Below are positions 41,801 through 53,570 of a DNA stretch of 64,000 bases, one piece after another; position 1 is the first letter of the stretch, and each line of letters starts with the position of its first letter. Both the position numbers and the translations under genes were made by a program. The DNA is from Prillingera fragicola. Taxonomy: Eukaryota; Basidiomycota; Tremellomycetes; Trichosporonales; Trichosporonaceae. The notes under the pieces were generated by a model. It was not told where the DNA came from and searched no databases. It saw only the letters and a program-made list of their open reading frames with translations. The stretch is taken from NCBI GenBank assembly GCA_002335605.1, contig BEDY01000007.1:1045169-1109168 (forward strand), written 5' to 3'.

Positions 41801-43112
41801 TCAGTCCTGGTCAATCCGCTCTGCGATATCCCGCAATCGACCGCGCACACCTTTGTGCGTATCCCCTGCCACCTCCTCCACAGCATTTAGGATAGTGCGC
41901 ACACGCCGATTCACACGTTGCAGCTTATTTCTGTGCAACTTGAGCTCATCCTGTAGGAGCAAGAACGTTCGCAGATCGCGCGCGAATGTATATGTCTACC
42001 TGTCAGCACGCGCACACGCCAGGAGAGACTTACCGGCAACATATCAGTATCAATCTGCGCCGCTGCAACGCTCCAAGCACTCATGATCACAAGATCCAAA
42101 GCCGCATTGGCGATGTACTCCTCCACATCGCCGACGCCACCGGCCACGCCACGCAGCTCCTTTGTGCTAAACTTGCGGACCATTGCCTCAGCCTCGGCTG
42201 CGGGCTTGCTGTGTTCATCCCGCATCAGCAAGCCCAGGTCGTGCACGCTCTTAAGAACCCAGGCGTCGCCCTCGGACATGATCAGAACTTGGAGGTAGCT
42301 CGACAGCAGGTGTGAGTTGGCGTTGGGAAGGAGGGATGAGTCGATTGCTAGTTTGAGCTGCACCTGTGTCAGTGGTGGAGCGAGGGCGGAGTGAGAAATC
42401 GGGCGTACGTTGGTTCGCAGCATCTTGAGAGTGTTTTGCACCTCCTTCTTCTTATACTCGTCTTCTTCCAAGTTGTTGACGTATCTAGTCTCAGCGACCG
42501 TGTGCAGCAAGGGACGTACCGTGAGAATGCACCGATCAACATAATGACAACCTCGCGATGACTCGCCCCCCATCGCCCAGCATAGACAATCGGAAACTCG
42601 CCTGCATTCTTCTGAAGAAGCAAGTCAAACGCATGGTCGCGCACACGTGAGATGAAATCAAGGTCCTTCTTGTCAATGGCCTGATAGAGCTCGTACGCCT
42701 GTGGTGGACGGACGAATGGCGCGGTCCGACCGGGCTCTACTGCGTCCTTGGCCTTGACGTCCTTCCGTACCCACTTGCCCATCGACTCGCGCGCAGCTTC
42801 ACGCGCAAGCTCATGGCGTTGGTCCTGCAGAGCTTCGGCGAGCTCGCGTTCGCGGCGTAGCTGCTCCTTCTGCCTTCCGAGCTCAAGCTCGGATTGGGCT
42901 TTACTCTCCTTCTCGAGCGTGAGAGATGCTGGCAACGGCTGAAGCAGGACGGGAGAGTGCGCGAGACGGCCGTTCCCGCCGCCGTTGGGGGATACTGTGT
43001 GATTAAGGTCGGTTAGCGGTGGTAGCTGTTCGTTTGATGGGCGGCGTGAGGATTGGGAAGAGGTGGATGGCGCTTGAAGGGATGAGATTATGTGATTGTA
43101 GTTGTATGCCAT
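41801..43112 (-). CDS. Conserved-looking cytosolic helical protein of unknown function
   Basis: The ATG complementary to 43110-43112 starts a disordered N-terminus (SSQSSRRPSNEQLPPLTDLN) followed by a charged coiled coil (KEQLRRERELAEALQDQR). The next part has a helical core: YELYQAIDKKDLDFISRVRD, HAFDLLLQKNAGEFPIVYAG and REVVIMLIGAFSRYVNN. Further exons carry NSHLLSSYLQVLIMSEGDAW and FSTKELRGVAGGVGDVEEYI. The C-terminal exon (about 41985-41801) is helical and basic (LHRNKLQRVNRRVRTILNAV). The spread of small introns and the conserved-looking core suggest a genuine ancient fungal gene, but I cannot name the family. Confidence 0.65.
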
Positions 43113-43458
43113 GATGGAGGAGCGAGGGAGGGGGAGGGGGGCTGGGATGGTGAAGAGAGTAAGAGTGAGCGGCAAACTGCAGTGACTAGTGGAAGAGGAG
43201 GCTCGTCATGCATCCGGCAGTGCTGATCGTGTTTGCCACCGTGAATCCGGGGTCTCCACAATCACCACCTGCGTCCCACGTGCCTGGACCCGAACAGTGA
43301 CCATTATCACGAAATATCTTCGAGTGGTGCGTGCTCGCTGACTGGCTGACTCGGCGTCTTCGTCCCCTGCTCCTCATCTGTTTGCCCTCCCACTCCCCCC
43401 TTCTGCGGCTCTTTACGCAACACCGTCACTACCTCCAGCACACGTGGCCAGCAATTGC
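43113..43458. promoter_or_regulatory. Divergent promoter
   Basis: About 350 nt between two divergent ATGs. It contains CT-rich sequence (43355-43400). No gene is seen. Confidence 0.4.
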
Positions 43459-44605
43459 ATGGCCGACGTTCTCACCCTCGATGGGCCGGCACCTCCTCTT
43501 GTAGGAGCCACCACAACCTCGCCCGTGTTCCGCGCACGGGTGTCGAGCTTTGCCTCGTCGACCAGCTCTCTGCCCACGTTCGAGGGGCTTGCACCCACGC
43601 GTGCGCCGACGACGGTCGCCAATGCCGAGTCGACCATTGTTGTCCCCGGCATCAAGGATGTGAGGCTCAAGGTCGACGCTGGGCCCGGGTGTGGTGGTAT
43701 TGCGTGGCCTTCTGGAGAGGTGAGTCTATAGCACGGATACATTTCTATGGTGGGGCCTGGCGCAACTTGATGGCCAGGGGCAGTCTAGCGGGTCGATAGA
43801 GAGTGTGGCCTATGGCTGGAATGCGTGTGGGGCACGAGTTGGGGCAAATGTTGACACTGCAGGTGCTTTCGCGCTACATCGTCCACCGTCACGCGCATCA
43901 ACCCGAAAAGCTCGCGGGCAAGACCGTCCTCGAGCTTGGCAGCGGCACGGGCCTTGTAGGCATCGCTGCAGCCATGGCTGAACCCACGGCCAAGATTATT
44001 GTTACAGACCAAGAGTAAGTCGCATTGTTATCTATTTCCTCCATATCCTGGCCGGCCGGAACGAGGGCAAACACGAGCTGACAATGTAGCATGCTTCTTG
44101 ATCTTATGAAGGTCAATGTCGAGCTCAATGTTCCGAACAACAAGAGCATTGCTGTCGCCGAGTATAACTGGGGAGAGGACGTGCCAGCGGATGTGCCGGC
44201 TGACGTGGATGTCGTCCTCGCTGCCGACTGCGTATACTTTGAAGTGAGTTTCACCGGCCCTCTCAGTGCAGAATTGAGGCACTGGATCCTGGGCTGCCAG
44301 TGCTTGCGTATCGACCAAACTGACAGGCCAGCCTGCGTTCCCTCTCCTCGTTCGCACCCTCTGCGACCTCGCACCCATCGGCAAGGACATGGAGATTCTG
44401 TTCTGCTGGAAGAAGCGCCGGAAGGTTGGTCGCCAGCGTGACTTCCAACGGAGCAATATACTCACGGACACAGGCCGACAAGCGCTTCTTTACCCTGCTC
44501 AAGAAGCACTTTGACTCTGAACTCGTCATGGACGACAAGGAAGGCGAGAGGGAAAAGTATCAGCGTGAGGGGGTGACTCTGTCGCGGCTCCGCAGGCGTA
44601 AGTAA
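43459..44605 (+). CDS. EFM6/METTL21-type protein lysine methyltransferase
   Basis: A class I SAM-dependent methyltransferase that would methylate a lysine of a translation factor in the cytosol. The ATG is at 43459. Exon 1 carries GPGCGGIAWPSGE, the family N-terminal block. The next exons hold LSRYIVHRHAHQPEKLAGKT then the SAM-binding motif I VLELGSGTGLVGIAAAM. They are followed by NVELNVPNNKS, the DVVLAADCVYFE post-I block (D-x-x-Y), a helix with FPLLVRTLCDLAPIG, FCWKKRRKADKRFFTLLKKH and a basic end. Short introns (about 43721-43862, 44014-44089, 44243-44326 and 44425-44473) restore frame. Yeast Efm6 targets eEF1A; whether this protein does is inferred. The stop is at 44603-44605. Confidence 0.7.
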
Positions 44606-45042
44606 ATAGAAAAATTAGACCATTCACATGGGCATGTAGCTGGGCATCTTGGCAGAGACAGAGAGGGCGTGGGATGCTCTACTGCAGAAAGGCAGTGCCT
44701 TATGTGGCCCTTCATCGACTTGTAAACATATCCGGCGGGAATCACTCTATATGTATGTGGTCAGCAGCCGTTGGACGTTCAACAGCCCTCTACAGCCGCC
44801 TAACCATGCATACATCATAACATAACCTTTGCCTGTCTCCCTGCAGAAAGGGACACGCGACGACCTTGTTCATTGGCTACAGTAGTGGCGTCGAACCAAC
44901 CAACCCTGGCACTCGTTCCTGACGGCGCGTTACGTCACAGGGGGGCCGAGACTTTACGCTTGTTCACCATCTCCTCCTCTCTTCTCATCATCCATCCTTC
45001 TTCATTGCCACCAGCTGTACGCTCACTACCGCAGCGAGCGCA
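44606..45042. promoter_or_regulatory. YME2 promoter and upstream flank
   Basis: 437 nt. No gene is seen. The leader before the YME2 ATG is pyrimidine-rich (44960-45010). Confidence 0.4.
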
Positions 45043-48000
45043 ATGCTCGCCCTTCGGCAATCAGTGAAACATCCACTGCGAGGAGTCTACCCGCGTGCCC
45101 GCTTTCCGGCACTCGCAAGCGTAGGAGGCCGCTCCCCCCTCTCACCCCTTGGTCACGCGCCGGCGCTCCTTCCTCAAATCCGCTTTTACGCAACCTCAGA
45201 GCCTCCTATCGTTCCACCACCACCTGCCGAGCAACCCGCCGATGCTCCACCTGCCTCCCCAGCCGATGCACCATCCGCTCCCGTGTCCGACGCGCCTACC
45301 GAGCACCTCGCTGATGGCGAGCCCATAATGGGGCCGACCCCAGCCGAGCGCGCACACGCATCTTTTTGGATTAGCAACCTGTTGCCTGTCCGCCTCGGCT
45401 CGTGGGACCCGCGACCACATCTAGCTACTCTGCGTGAGGAGACTGTTCTCGAGCAGCTGGCGTCGATCACGCGTGAGGTGCGTGGGCACCATGGATTCCG
45501 CGTTGAGAGCTGGGAAGTCGCGCGCAAGGATGGTGGCGTGTTTTGTCACTTCTCGTACAACCCGCCTCTCGCCGACTCGCTGCCTCCTGCCGAGGAGGAG
45601 GCTGGGGCTTTCCATACGCCCGAGGACGTGATCCCAGATCCGACGTCGCCCGCGAGCCTGTTCTTGCCAAAGCTCAACGAGGCTGCGGCCAAGCAGGGCG
45701 GCTGGCCGAGCTGGCTCGGCAAATGGTGGCGTGGATGGACCACACGCATGGCAACACCTGCAGTGAGGAGCAGTAACAAGGCTGGTCACCATCTGTATCG
45801 CGGTGATCTGGGCGCTCTGGAGGCCAGTGAAGTCGAGGCGGCCGTCGAGGAAGGCGCAAAGGAGGGCGATTCGCCCGAGGTACTTGAAGCGCGGCTCAAC
45901 CAGTGGTGCCTCCAGGGCTGGGAGCAGGTCGCTGGCTCGGGATGCGTGTGGGTCGTCCGTGGACGGCAGTGGACAGAAGACATGAACCGCTTCCCGTCTA
46001 ATCGGCTGCGTGTCGAGTTTGACGGCCCTGACGTGAGCCAGGAAATGATCTACAGGCTTTTCCGTCCCTATGGCCGTGTGCTGGATATCTTGCCGCCGTC
46101 GCCCGTGCCGGCTGGGTCGTTGCGGTATGCGACACTGCACTTTTCTCGCATCGGCACAGCTGTTGTGGGCAAAAAGTGTCTGCACGGGTTCAGGAGTCCA
46201 ACAAACTCGACAGACTACACTCTCGTGCGCACCGCCAAAGAGGAGGGGACGCAGAGCACCGACGTGCCCCTCACTCGTCTGCGCATCTACTATGACCGAC
46301 CCATAAACGGTAACATGGTTAAGAACTGGATCAGCGCCCACCCGCGCATCGCGCTGCCGATCATTGCCTTCCTCGTCGGAACGCTCAGTTACATCATTTT
46401 CGACCCGATTCGCTCCTTTTTTGTCCGCAGTGAGGTTGAAGGGGTATGGGACTTGGAAAAGTATGCCGCAGTCAAGTTTATCCGCGACAAGGTCTATAAC
46501 CCCATCAAGAACATGATGAGCTTTGGAAAGGACATTCGCAAGCGACGCAAGGACGTCGATGACCTCGGACGCGCCAGCTGGAAGGACCGTCTCGAGGCGG
46601 AGCGCAACGTTACGCGCTGGCTCAACGAGTATCCCAGCACCTTTACGGTTATGACTGGGCCCCCCGGTAGTGGCAAGCACGATTTGTGCGAGCGTATCCT
46701 GAAGCAGGAAAAGAAGTGAGCCCCCAAGTCTTTTGGCAAAGACTGACCTCAGGCCCGCACTGGTTATCGACTGCTCGGTTATTGCAAAGTCTAAGACCGA
46801 CCAACAACTCGTGGCCAACATGGCCAACGAGACTGGCTACTGGCCGGTGTTTTCGTTCTTGCAGAGCATCAACGGTCTTATTGACCTGGCCTCCGTTGGT
46901 CTCATTGGTCAGAAGGCTGGATTCTCCACACCGGTGGACGAGCAGCTACGCGCCATTCTTGACGTCGTTGCCACGGCACTCCGCGAGGTGGCTACGCACA
47001 CGATGGAAGACCGCCTGGAGCAGCAGGAGCACAAGAATGACCTCATCAACATGGCTGCTGCGCGTGCACACGAGCTGCAACTCATGAAACTTGGTGTCTG
47101 GCACGACGGCCGCTTGGACTGTGTCGCTGGAAACGGTATCATGAGCGAGCTGGGTTTCGGTATCGAGGCTCCATCTGTGGACGACCTCAGTGTCCTGCCT
47201 GCTCCGGTCATGGACGGCAATGCGCCGATTGACGGCGAGGGTGTACCCCCCTCCATTGCCGCCTTCGATAACGTTCTCGCAGCAGCCCAAGACGTGGAGG
47301 TGCCGGACACCGACCTGGACCCCGAGGGCGAGACCATCAAGACGCTCCCCATCGTCGTGCTGCGCAACTTTGACTGCAAGCGCGCCCGTGGCGATGTCTG
47401 GAACGTGCTCGCCGAGTGGGGAGCCAGCCTCATTGAGAACAAGATTGCCCACGTCATTGTAGTCGGCGAGGGCTCGCTTGCTGGCAAGACACTCACCACT
47501 GCGCTGCCATCCAAGCCACTCAATATGGTAGCGCTCTCGGACGCCGACGACCACAACTCGCTCGAGTTTGTGCGTGAAAAGTTGTCGACGGTAGACCACC
47601 CGGCGGACCTGGATTCCGAGGACCGCGCGGATATTGCCAAGCTCGGCGGTCGCATGATCGACCTGGAGGGACTGGTGTACAAGGTCCGCAGCGGTCAGAC
47701 CATTCGCGCTGCTGTTCACGACATTGTGCTCCGCAACGTTGTGGAGATCCGCAAGCAGGCGTTCGGCGACGACGCAGAAGACGCGAAGCACTTGCCATGG
47801 ACCCGTGCGCAGGCATGGAAGATTGTGACAGAGCTCGCCAAGAAGCCGGAACTCAGCTATGCCAAGCTGCTGCAGGACTTCCCGTTCAAGGGCAATGAGG
47901 CCGCACTCAAGGCCATGGAGGAGCACGAGCTCATCGTTATTTCTATGCGTGAGGGCCGGCCAAGCCAGGTGCGACCTGGCAAGCCAGTGTTCAGGCAGGC

Positions 48001-48301
48001 ATTTGAATCGCTGGTCAACGACGACGTCTTCCGAGCCTTCACCCAGATCGAGTACAACAACGCGCTCACAGCCAAGTCGGAGTCCGACATTTCCGCCATC
48101 GAGGTCGAGCTTGCAAAGCTCAAGGAGATTGTCGATGGCGGCGACGTCCTGGAAGTCGCTACCGGGGGCTGGTTTGGGCACGGCAGCGCTGTGCAACAGC
48201 GTGTGCAATATTTGCTCACCAAAATGGCAGCAAGGGTGAAGAAGATTCAGAACGCGGACAAAGACAGTGCCGAGCAGATGAAGTGGTTTTCGCCCAACTA
48301 G
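45043..48301 (+). CDS. YME2: Mitochondrial escape protein 2 (YME2-like)
   Basis: Encodes a mitochondrial inner-membrane protein involved in nucleoid maintenance. Exons 45043-46715 and 46753-48301 (37-nt intron) give about 1073 residues. The N-terminus is an Arg-rich presequence (MLALRQSVKHPLRG, RARFPALASVGGR). A YME2-type RRM lies in the matrix part (NRLRVEFDGPDVSQEMIYRL, FRPYGRVLDILPPSP). The single membrane helix (IALPIIAFLVGTLSYIIFD) splits the protein. The intermembrane-space part is AAA-like, with a Walker A motif (TGPPGSGKHDLCERIL). It also carries conserved C-terminal blocks (WPVFSFLQSINGLIDLASVG, PIVVLRNFD). The intron lies just after the Walker A exon end. The order and length match the fungal YME2 family. 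Confidence 0.93.
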
Positions 48302-48486
48302 TATGTAGAGGGTACGTGGTGGGCGTGTAGGATAAGTGGCATCTTGGTACACGATGCATGGCATGATTCGCAGCTCGAGGGCCATTAATGCCAGTGATTG
48401 GATCAAATTTTTTTTCTGAACGATGCGCTATATGTACAATGTGAGTTCACCGCGCACAGGACGATGCACCCTTGAGCGGAAACCGA

Positions 48487-50072
48487 TTAAACCTTCTCGG
48501 TGTGGTCAATGATCGACCTTGCGGGACTCTCGTCGTCAGAGACGGAAGGAGTTGCGGCGCCGTCCACAATTGGTGGATTCTTCTTCTTGGTAATGACCGA
48601 GTCAACAAAGCGAGCAATAGCAAAGCTGACTCCTACAGCGAGTACCGAAATGCCGATAGCAAAAGCGTTTGAGTACCGCGGTTTGTCCTCCGACCTGAAA
48701 ATTTGGGCACCATAGATGCCTGCCGTGTTGGCCCCCATGATTACCATTGCCATGGCAAGAGCCCGTTCCTCTGAGTCACGCGCTGTGAGGGACATCCACG
48801 CGATATTGAGGGGGTGAGAGAAGGTCCCAAAAGTCTGAGTCCAAACAACACCAAAGAACCGAGGGCCGCGGGCAGACATTGAGTTGAAGGAGCGGTTGAA
48901 GATGTAGCCAAGCATGTGAAAGCTCAAGCCCAGGATGACAGTCTCGCCACGACGCTCATAGCGGTCTGACACCCAGCTGAACAGAAACGACATGGGTACT
49001 TGAATCCAGAGACCGATGCTGGCCATAGCGTTGGCTTTGAGCTTCCCGAACCCAAAGGTTGCGACAATCGAAGGAGCGTAAGTGTCAAATCCGCGCTGGG
49101 GGCCGTTGTTGCACAGCGTGATGACAAAGTGTATCCAGAGCCTCCAGTTGCCAAAGGCCCGTTTGAAAGCCGAAATGTCGATGTGATTCTTCTTGCGACC
49201 CTTGGCCGGGTCGTCCATGAGGACACGCGTCCGTAGGATGTGGAGCTCACGTGGGTTGAACCAGTGGACCATCGGAAGGAAAGTGCTGTGAGGCCTTGCA
49301 AAGCTGTCGGGCAAGAAGAAGCCGAAGACAAAGCCACCGAGAATTGTAAAGAGGCCCATGAGGGTAAAGAGCCAGAACCAGCCGGATTGGCCGCCGACGC
49401 CCCGCATGTGCAGAATCCCATAGGCGAGGAGCTTTGAGGACGCTTGACCAATCTGGTTGCCAAAGTAGAAGAACATGACACGCTTGGCTGTCTCGGAACG
49501 GGTGTACCACGTTGACAGTGTCCAGAGCCCGCCTGGGATGAAGCCGGACTCGGTGAGGCCGAGAAGGAATCGGGTGGCGATAAAGGCTCCGTAGCCGCGC
49601 TGGAAGGACTGGAATGTGCTGACAATGCCAAAGAGGAACAGTTGCAAGGTCAACCATTTGCCTGGTCCGACACGGTACAGGATCATGTTGCTGGGCACCT
49701 CGAAGAGAACAATGCCGAGACTGAGCATTTGCTGGCCAACGTTGAACTGATTTTGGGTAATGCCAACATCCTCCATAAAGTTGTCCGTGAGGGCATTGGA
49801 GATGTTACCGCGATCCAATTCTGCAACAGTTAGCTCAAGTGGCCGAACGTGTTCACCCACGTAAACAGAAAAAGCCCATTGTCAGAATCGGCATGATGAT
49901 AAAGTCAAGCCTGTGGTGTGAGCGCTCTTCTCTCATCACCGCCACTTTCCGTGAACGCCACTCACTTGCGCTTGGCCGCCCTCTCCTCCTCGTCACTCCA
50001 GTCCCGCGTGAGGGTGAGTCCGGCTTCATCCTCGGGGACAGAAGGAAATGCGTCGGCCTGCTTCTCTGCCAT
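48487..50072 (-). CDS. MFS transporter, anion:cation symporter family (second copy)
   Basis: The ATG complementary to 50070-50072 gives an acidic N-terminus (MAEKQADAFPSVPEDEAG) then RDWSDEEERAAKRKLD and helix 1 (FIIMPILTMGFFCL). Two short introns lie near 49960-49915 and 49860-49815. The rest is one exon with LDRGNISNALTDNF, SLGIVLFEVPSNMILYR, ATRFLLGLTESGFIPGG, STWYTRSETAKRVMFFYFG and the C-terminal EDKPRYSNAFAIG. These are family hallmarks. It is related to the 38734-40375 transporter but diverged, so the substrates may differ. It ends with TAA at 48487-48489 and is convergent with YME2, 185 nt away. Confidence 0.9.
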
Positions 50073-51091
50073 ACTGCCACTCTATCTGCCGTGGAGTGAA
50101 TTCGGGAATGGTTTTGTTGGTCGGCGTGGTGCAAAGTCAGCAGTGTTCCAAGAAATCTGGAATGAGTGGGATGAGCAAGGTCTCTTCCGAATCTTCAGAG
50201 TTAAATACTGCTTTGTTTCGTGTACGTCGCTGCTAGTGGGCAGATCTGGTGACCAAATGCTTGCCATGGTGGATGGCGACACGAAACAACATGATGGCGA
50301 CAATGGTGGTCAATTCTTGGCGCTCGAGCCTCTTGGCAGAATGTGTCAGTAAGTCGAACATGGGTTTCGTTTTTTATTATAGTCGAGTTAGCGTGTTGAG
50401 ACAACCCCGTCGCGCGGTGGTGTCGAGGAACGAGCCCGCCGAGCCCAGGGGTCACGCACGGTACTGGCACTGGCCATTCTGTGAACAGTAGAGAATGTCA
50501 AGGGTATGCTACTACCCCGTCAAGAAAGGGAGAGGTACTCCCATTGTTGATGAAGAGGGCCAGGATCGAGAATGGTGCATGCCAAGGCTCTGTGACATTT
50601 GCTTGGCGCGTGAGCTCGAGCGTCCTGGCGGTTTATTACACTCTGTTTGTAATGATCTTTCTGAATCCGCTAATTAGCCATTTAACCTCAATTAGGAAAC
50701 AACTTACAGCCCATCGCTCGCTTCCGTGCCAAGGACGTTGAGCACACCATTCGTACACTGATGGCAGTCCCTCCTTCTTGATTGGTCTCCCGTGTGCTTC
50801 TTGCCTCCACAGAAACAGATCTAAATCCGCAAGCTGTTATCTTATATCTTACCCAAGCTTTAAACGGCTCCAGCGACCGCAGGGATCGGAGCGTCACCGG
50901 AGACACTGTGGACGTTTTTCATGACGAGACCACCAAGCACGCAACGCCTTGAGCATGCTGGGCGCCATCTACGCTTGAAAGGCTCTGGACTCAAGAGAGC
51001 GTACGCCAGCGAGCCAAGCTCTTAAGGCGCAATGCATTGACGGGCTGTCATGGAAGTGTCTCTGCGCTGAGAGAGCAAAGCAAGGTGGTCT
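50073..51091. other. Intergenic region, possibly with one small ORF
   Basis: About 1 kb between the second MFS gene start and the GH18 gene 3' end. Apart from the small frame at 50495-50677 nothing is recognised. Confidence 0.4.
50495..50677 (+). CDS. Possible small Cys-containing protein
   Basis: A 60-codon frame with an ATG start. It contains CYYPVKKGRGTPIVDEEG and a CDICLAREL block with a CxxC pair. No family is recognised. It has no signal peptide. It may be an exon of a longer gene or a chance frame. Confidence 0.25.
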   Translation: MSRVCYYPVKKGRGTPIVDEEGQDREWCMPRLCDICLARELERPGGLLHSVCNDLSESAN

Positions 51092-52629
51092 TTACATGTA
51101 CAACCCGGCGGCGACGAGTCCAGCAAGGAAGCTGAGACTGAGAGGTGCAGCGGATGTTGCGGCAGTACTTGACGAGCTCTTGGTGCCAGAGGCTCCCACT
51201 GCCTCTGTGCTCGATGCAGCCGCCTTTGGGGTCCCGATGGATCCACTTGGGTTGACCGCATTCTCGGTGGCACTAGCATTGACAATGGATGCTGCGGTGG
51301 AATCCGTAGTGTTGGCCGTTGTGTTTGACACCGCCGGAGTCGAGACAGCTGTCGAGTTCATTGCCGAGATCGTACCTGTCATGTAGTTGATAGCCCCGTC
51401 CTGAGCCATCAGCGGAGTTCTCAAGAGGGCAGAGCAGCACTCACCCAGTTGGTCATGTCTGCTACCCATATCATGACTCCAGTCTGAGGATAGGAGTCTT
51501 GCGCTTGGCCTGGGCAAGACATGTGCCAAAGTCCTCAGCAGTGGGTACCTTGTCAGGGACATCAGTGGCAAGCTGCGCTTTGTCCCACAACTTGCCGACA
51601 GTGATCATGCTGAGAGGAATGCTGCACTGCTGAGAGATTTCGTTGAGCGAGAGAAAGCCGGCGTCCTGTGATTTCCACATTGTGTGCTAAGTATCAGCTG
51701 CAGCACGAAAGAACATCCTCACCTCGCAAGTGTCCCATGTGTTGGGGTGACCATTGTAGAACTGGAAGGTGTACCACGAAATGGAACTACGGACAGCTGT
51801 GTGCAGCTTGCAGTATACAGACTCGGCGCTGCCAAACTTGCTGCCATACACCCACCCACGCAGTGGGCGTGGAAGAGATGGCATATGCGTCACTGGGAAG
51901 TTGGGTTCGTAGCTCGGTGTGAAACTGAGTTAATCAGCTGAGCGCATTGTCCTGGTCAGTCTTGAGGGGCTCAAAGTCTCACGGTCAGCTATGCTCAACA
52001 ATGAAACTCACTCTCAAAGTCAATGTCGACGCCATCAAGGCTATTCGACTTGACAAAGGATGCCAGGCTCTGGGCCACGGCGACCGGGTCCTTCTTGTTG
52101 GTGACGACGTGGTCTGAACGTCAGCTAGGATTGCCAAGCATAGCAAGTAGCGTACCGCCATCGCCAAAGGCCGAGACAAGAACAGCAATCCCAGCATCGT
52201 GGTACGATCTTAGAATAGACTGCCTATCCGAGTCTGAAAGGCCAGCCCAGACCTCGGATGCATGTCGGTCAGCCGCGGCTACGGTGATGAACGTACTCCT
52301 TGCGGGCCGCTCGTGAGCCAGAATGGGAGGAGGACGCGATTGTATGGCGAGACCTTTTCGGCTGTAGGCCACCTGGACGATTACAAGCCGTCTGTTATGT
52401 CAGTCTTAACTGTTTCGGCGGCGCCACCACTGCAATGCATGCCATAAAAGTAGATGCTGTAGTGTGGAGCGTTGAAGCTTACGGCGCGCTTTTCTGCAGC
52501 ATTGACGCGACGTGCGACTGATTCATGGTAAGAGCGAGGCCTGAGAGCCTCGTGATGTGAAGAACCAGTGACTAGACTGGCCACTGGGAGGGTGATTGCG
52601 ATGATTGGAACGAGGTTGGAGAGGAACAT
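51092..52629 (-). CDS. Secreted GH18 chitinase-like protein with GPI anchor signal
   Basis: Encodes a cell-surface protein. The start ATG complementary to 52627-52629 (MFLSNLVPIIAITLPVASLV) gives a signal peptide; an in-frame ATG at 52692 is an alternative. A multi-exon GH18 barrel follows: NAPHYSIYFYG, GIAVLVSAFGDGG (strand 3, SxGG-like), and LDGVDIDFE (52020-52050), which is the DxxDxDxE signature with the catalytic Glu. Further pieces are FQFYNGHPNTWDTCE and PLSMITVGKLWDKAQL. A Ser/Thr-rich tail of about 90 residues follows (AVSTPAVSNTTANTTDS). The chain ends in a hydrophobic helix (AAPLSLSFLAGLVAAGLYM), a GPI attachment signal. A wall chitinase or lectin-like role is likely; the exact activity is not proven. 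Introns are short. Confidence 0.82.
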
Positions 52630-53570
52630 TGTGCAGCTCAGGGGCCAGGGGGCGGGGGCGGGAAGGCTGAAGGAGTGTATGCGTTGTGGCATTAATAGAG
52701 ATACAATCTAGGGTCTGCCAGGAGGAGACTAAAAGCAAGTATAGAAGACTGCAAAGATGGGATGTTGCCAGCACAAGGGGTGAGATGCGAGAGACGATGC
52801 TTGAGCGCATTGTTGATTAGCCGGCGGTAGGTGTAGTCGTTACCCGTGATTACAAAAAGTGGAGGGCTAGCCCCTAAAAATAAAGAAAAAGACAAAATAT
52901 AATGACACCAATAGTGTCGGCCATGGTCAGAGCAGAGCAACCATTGGCATGTAAGGCGCACAGGTGCATGGAAGGAGTGCTGGTGAAGAGAGTGGTACTG
53001 ATCAATGCACGCAGGCTCGCAAGTTCTATGTTTTGTTGTCGGTGGTGTTCAAATTATCAACGAACTTTAGGTTTTCATCTGCTTCAAATCCTCAGCCTTA
53101 CGGTGGACATTGACCATCATTTTCTTACTCGCTTGGCCTGTCTACTGTACTCTTACTCGAGTCTGTAGCTTGGCCACTAATCACTAAGCCGAAGAAGCGG
53201 GCGTCCGCGATCGCGGTGGCTTAGCATGTCGCCCATGAAGTCAGCAGATCAGAGCAACATCGACCGTCGCGCTGTTGTTGCCGACTATTCCAAGAACTCG
53301 GTGTATTCTCGCCAGTCCCAGCCTACTATTGTCTTTGTTTCTGGCCCTGATGCATCGTTTCGCTCCCCTCACATACGTAGAGATATCACAGTGCAATTCC
53401 TCACCCAAGCCCTCAATCACGGAGTCCGCGGCGAATTTTCGGTGTTTATCACCACCGGCCCGGCGGCCTCCGGACCGGCATCTCATTCTCCCTTCCAGCC
53501 GCTCTCCACCTTCCTACATCGCACACATCTTTAAGCCGAGCGCAAGGGGCTCCCATCATGCCCCATCCTC
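52630..53570. promoter_or_regulatory. Divergent GH18 / GH43 intergenic region with palindromes
   Basis: 941 nt. A perfect 12-nt palindrome CCGCGATCGCGG lies inside an inverted repeat CTAAGCC...GGCTTAG at 53183-53224. A further CGG/CCG-rich segment (CGGCCCGGCGGCCTCCGGAC) is at 53456-53475. Such CGG/CCG dyads are typical Zn2Cys6 factor sites. Both genes may share this region for induction. This is inference only. Confidence 0.5.

Noticed and set aside
45421..48406. Two long minus-strand frames (468 and 486 codons) across YME2
   Set aside because: Antisense of YME2, which has clear presequence, RRM, helix and Walker motifs. The antisense products show no motif.
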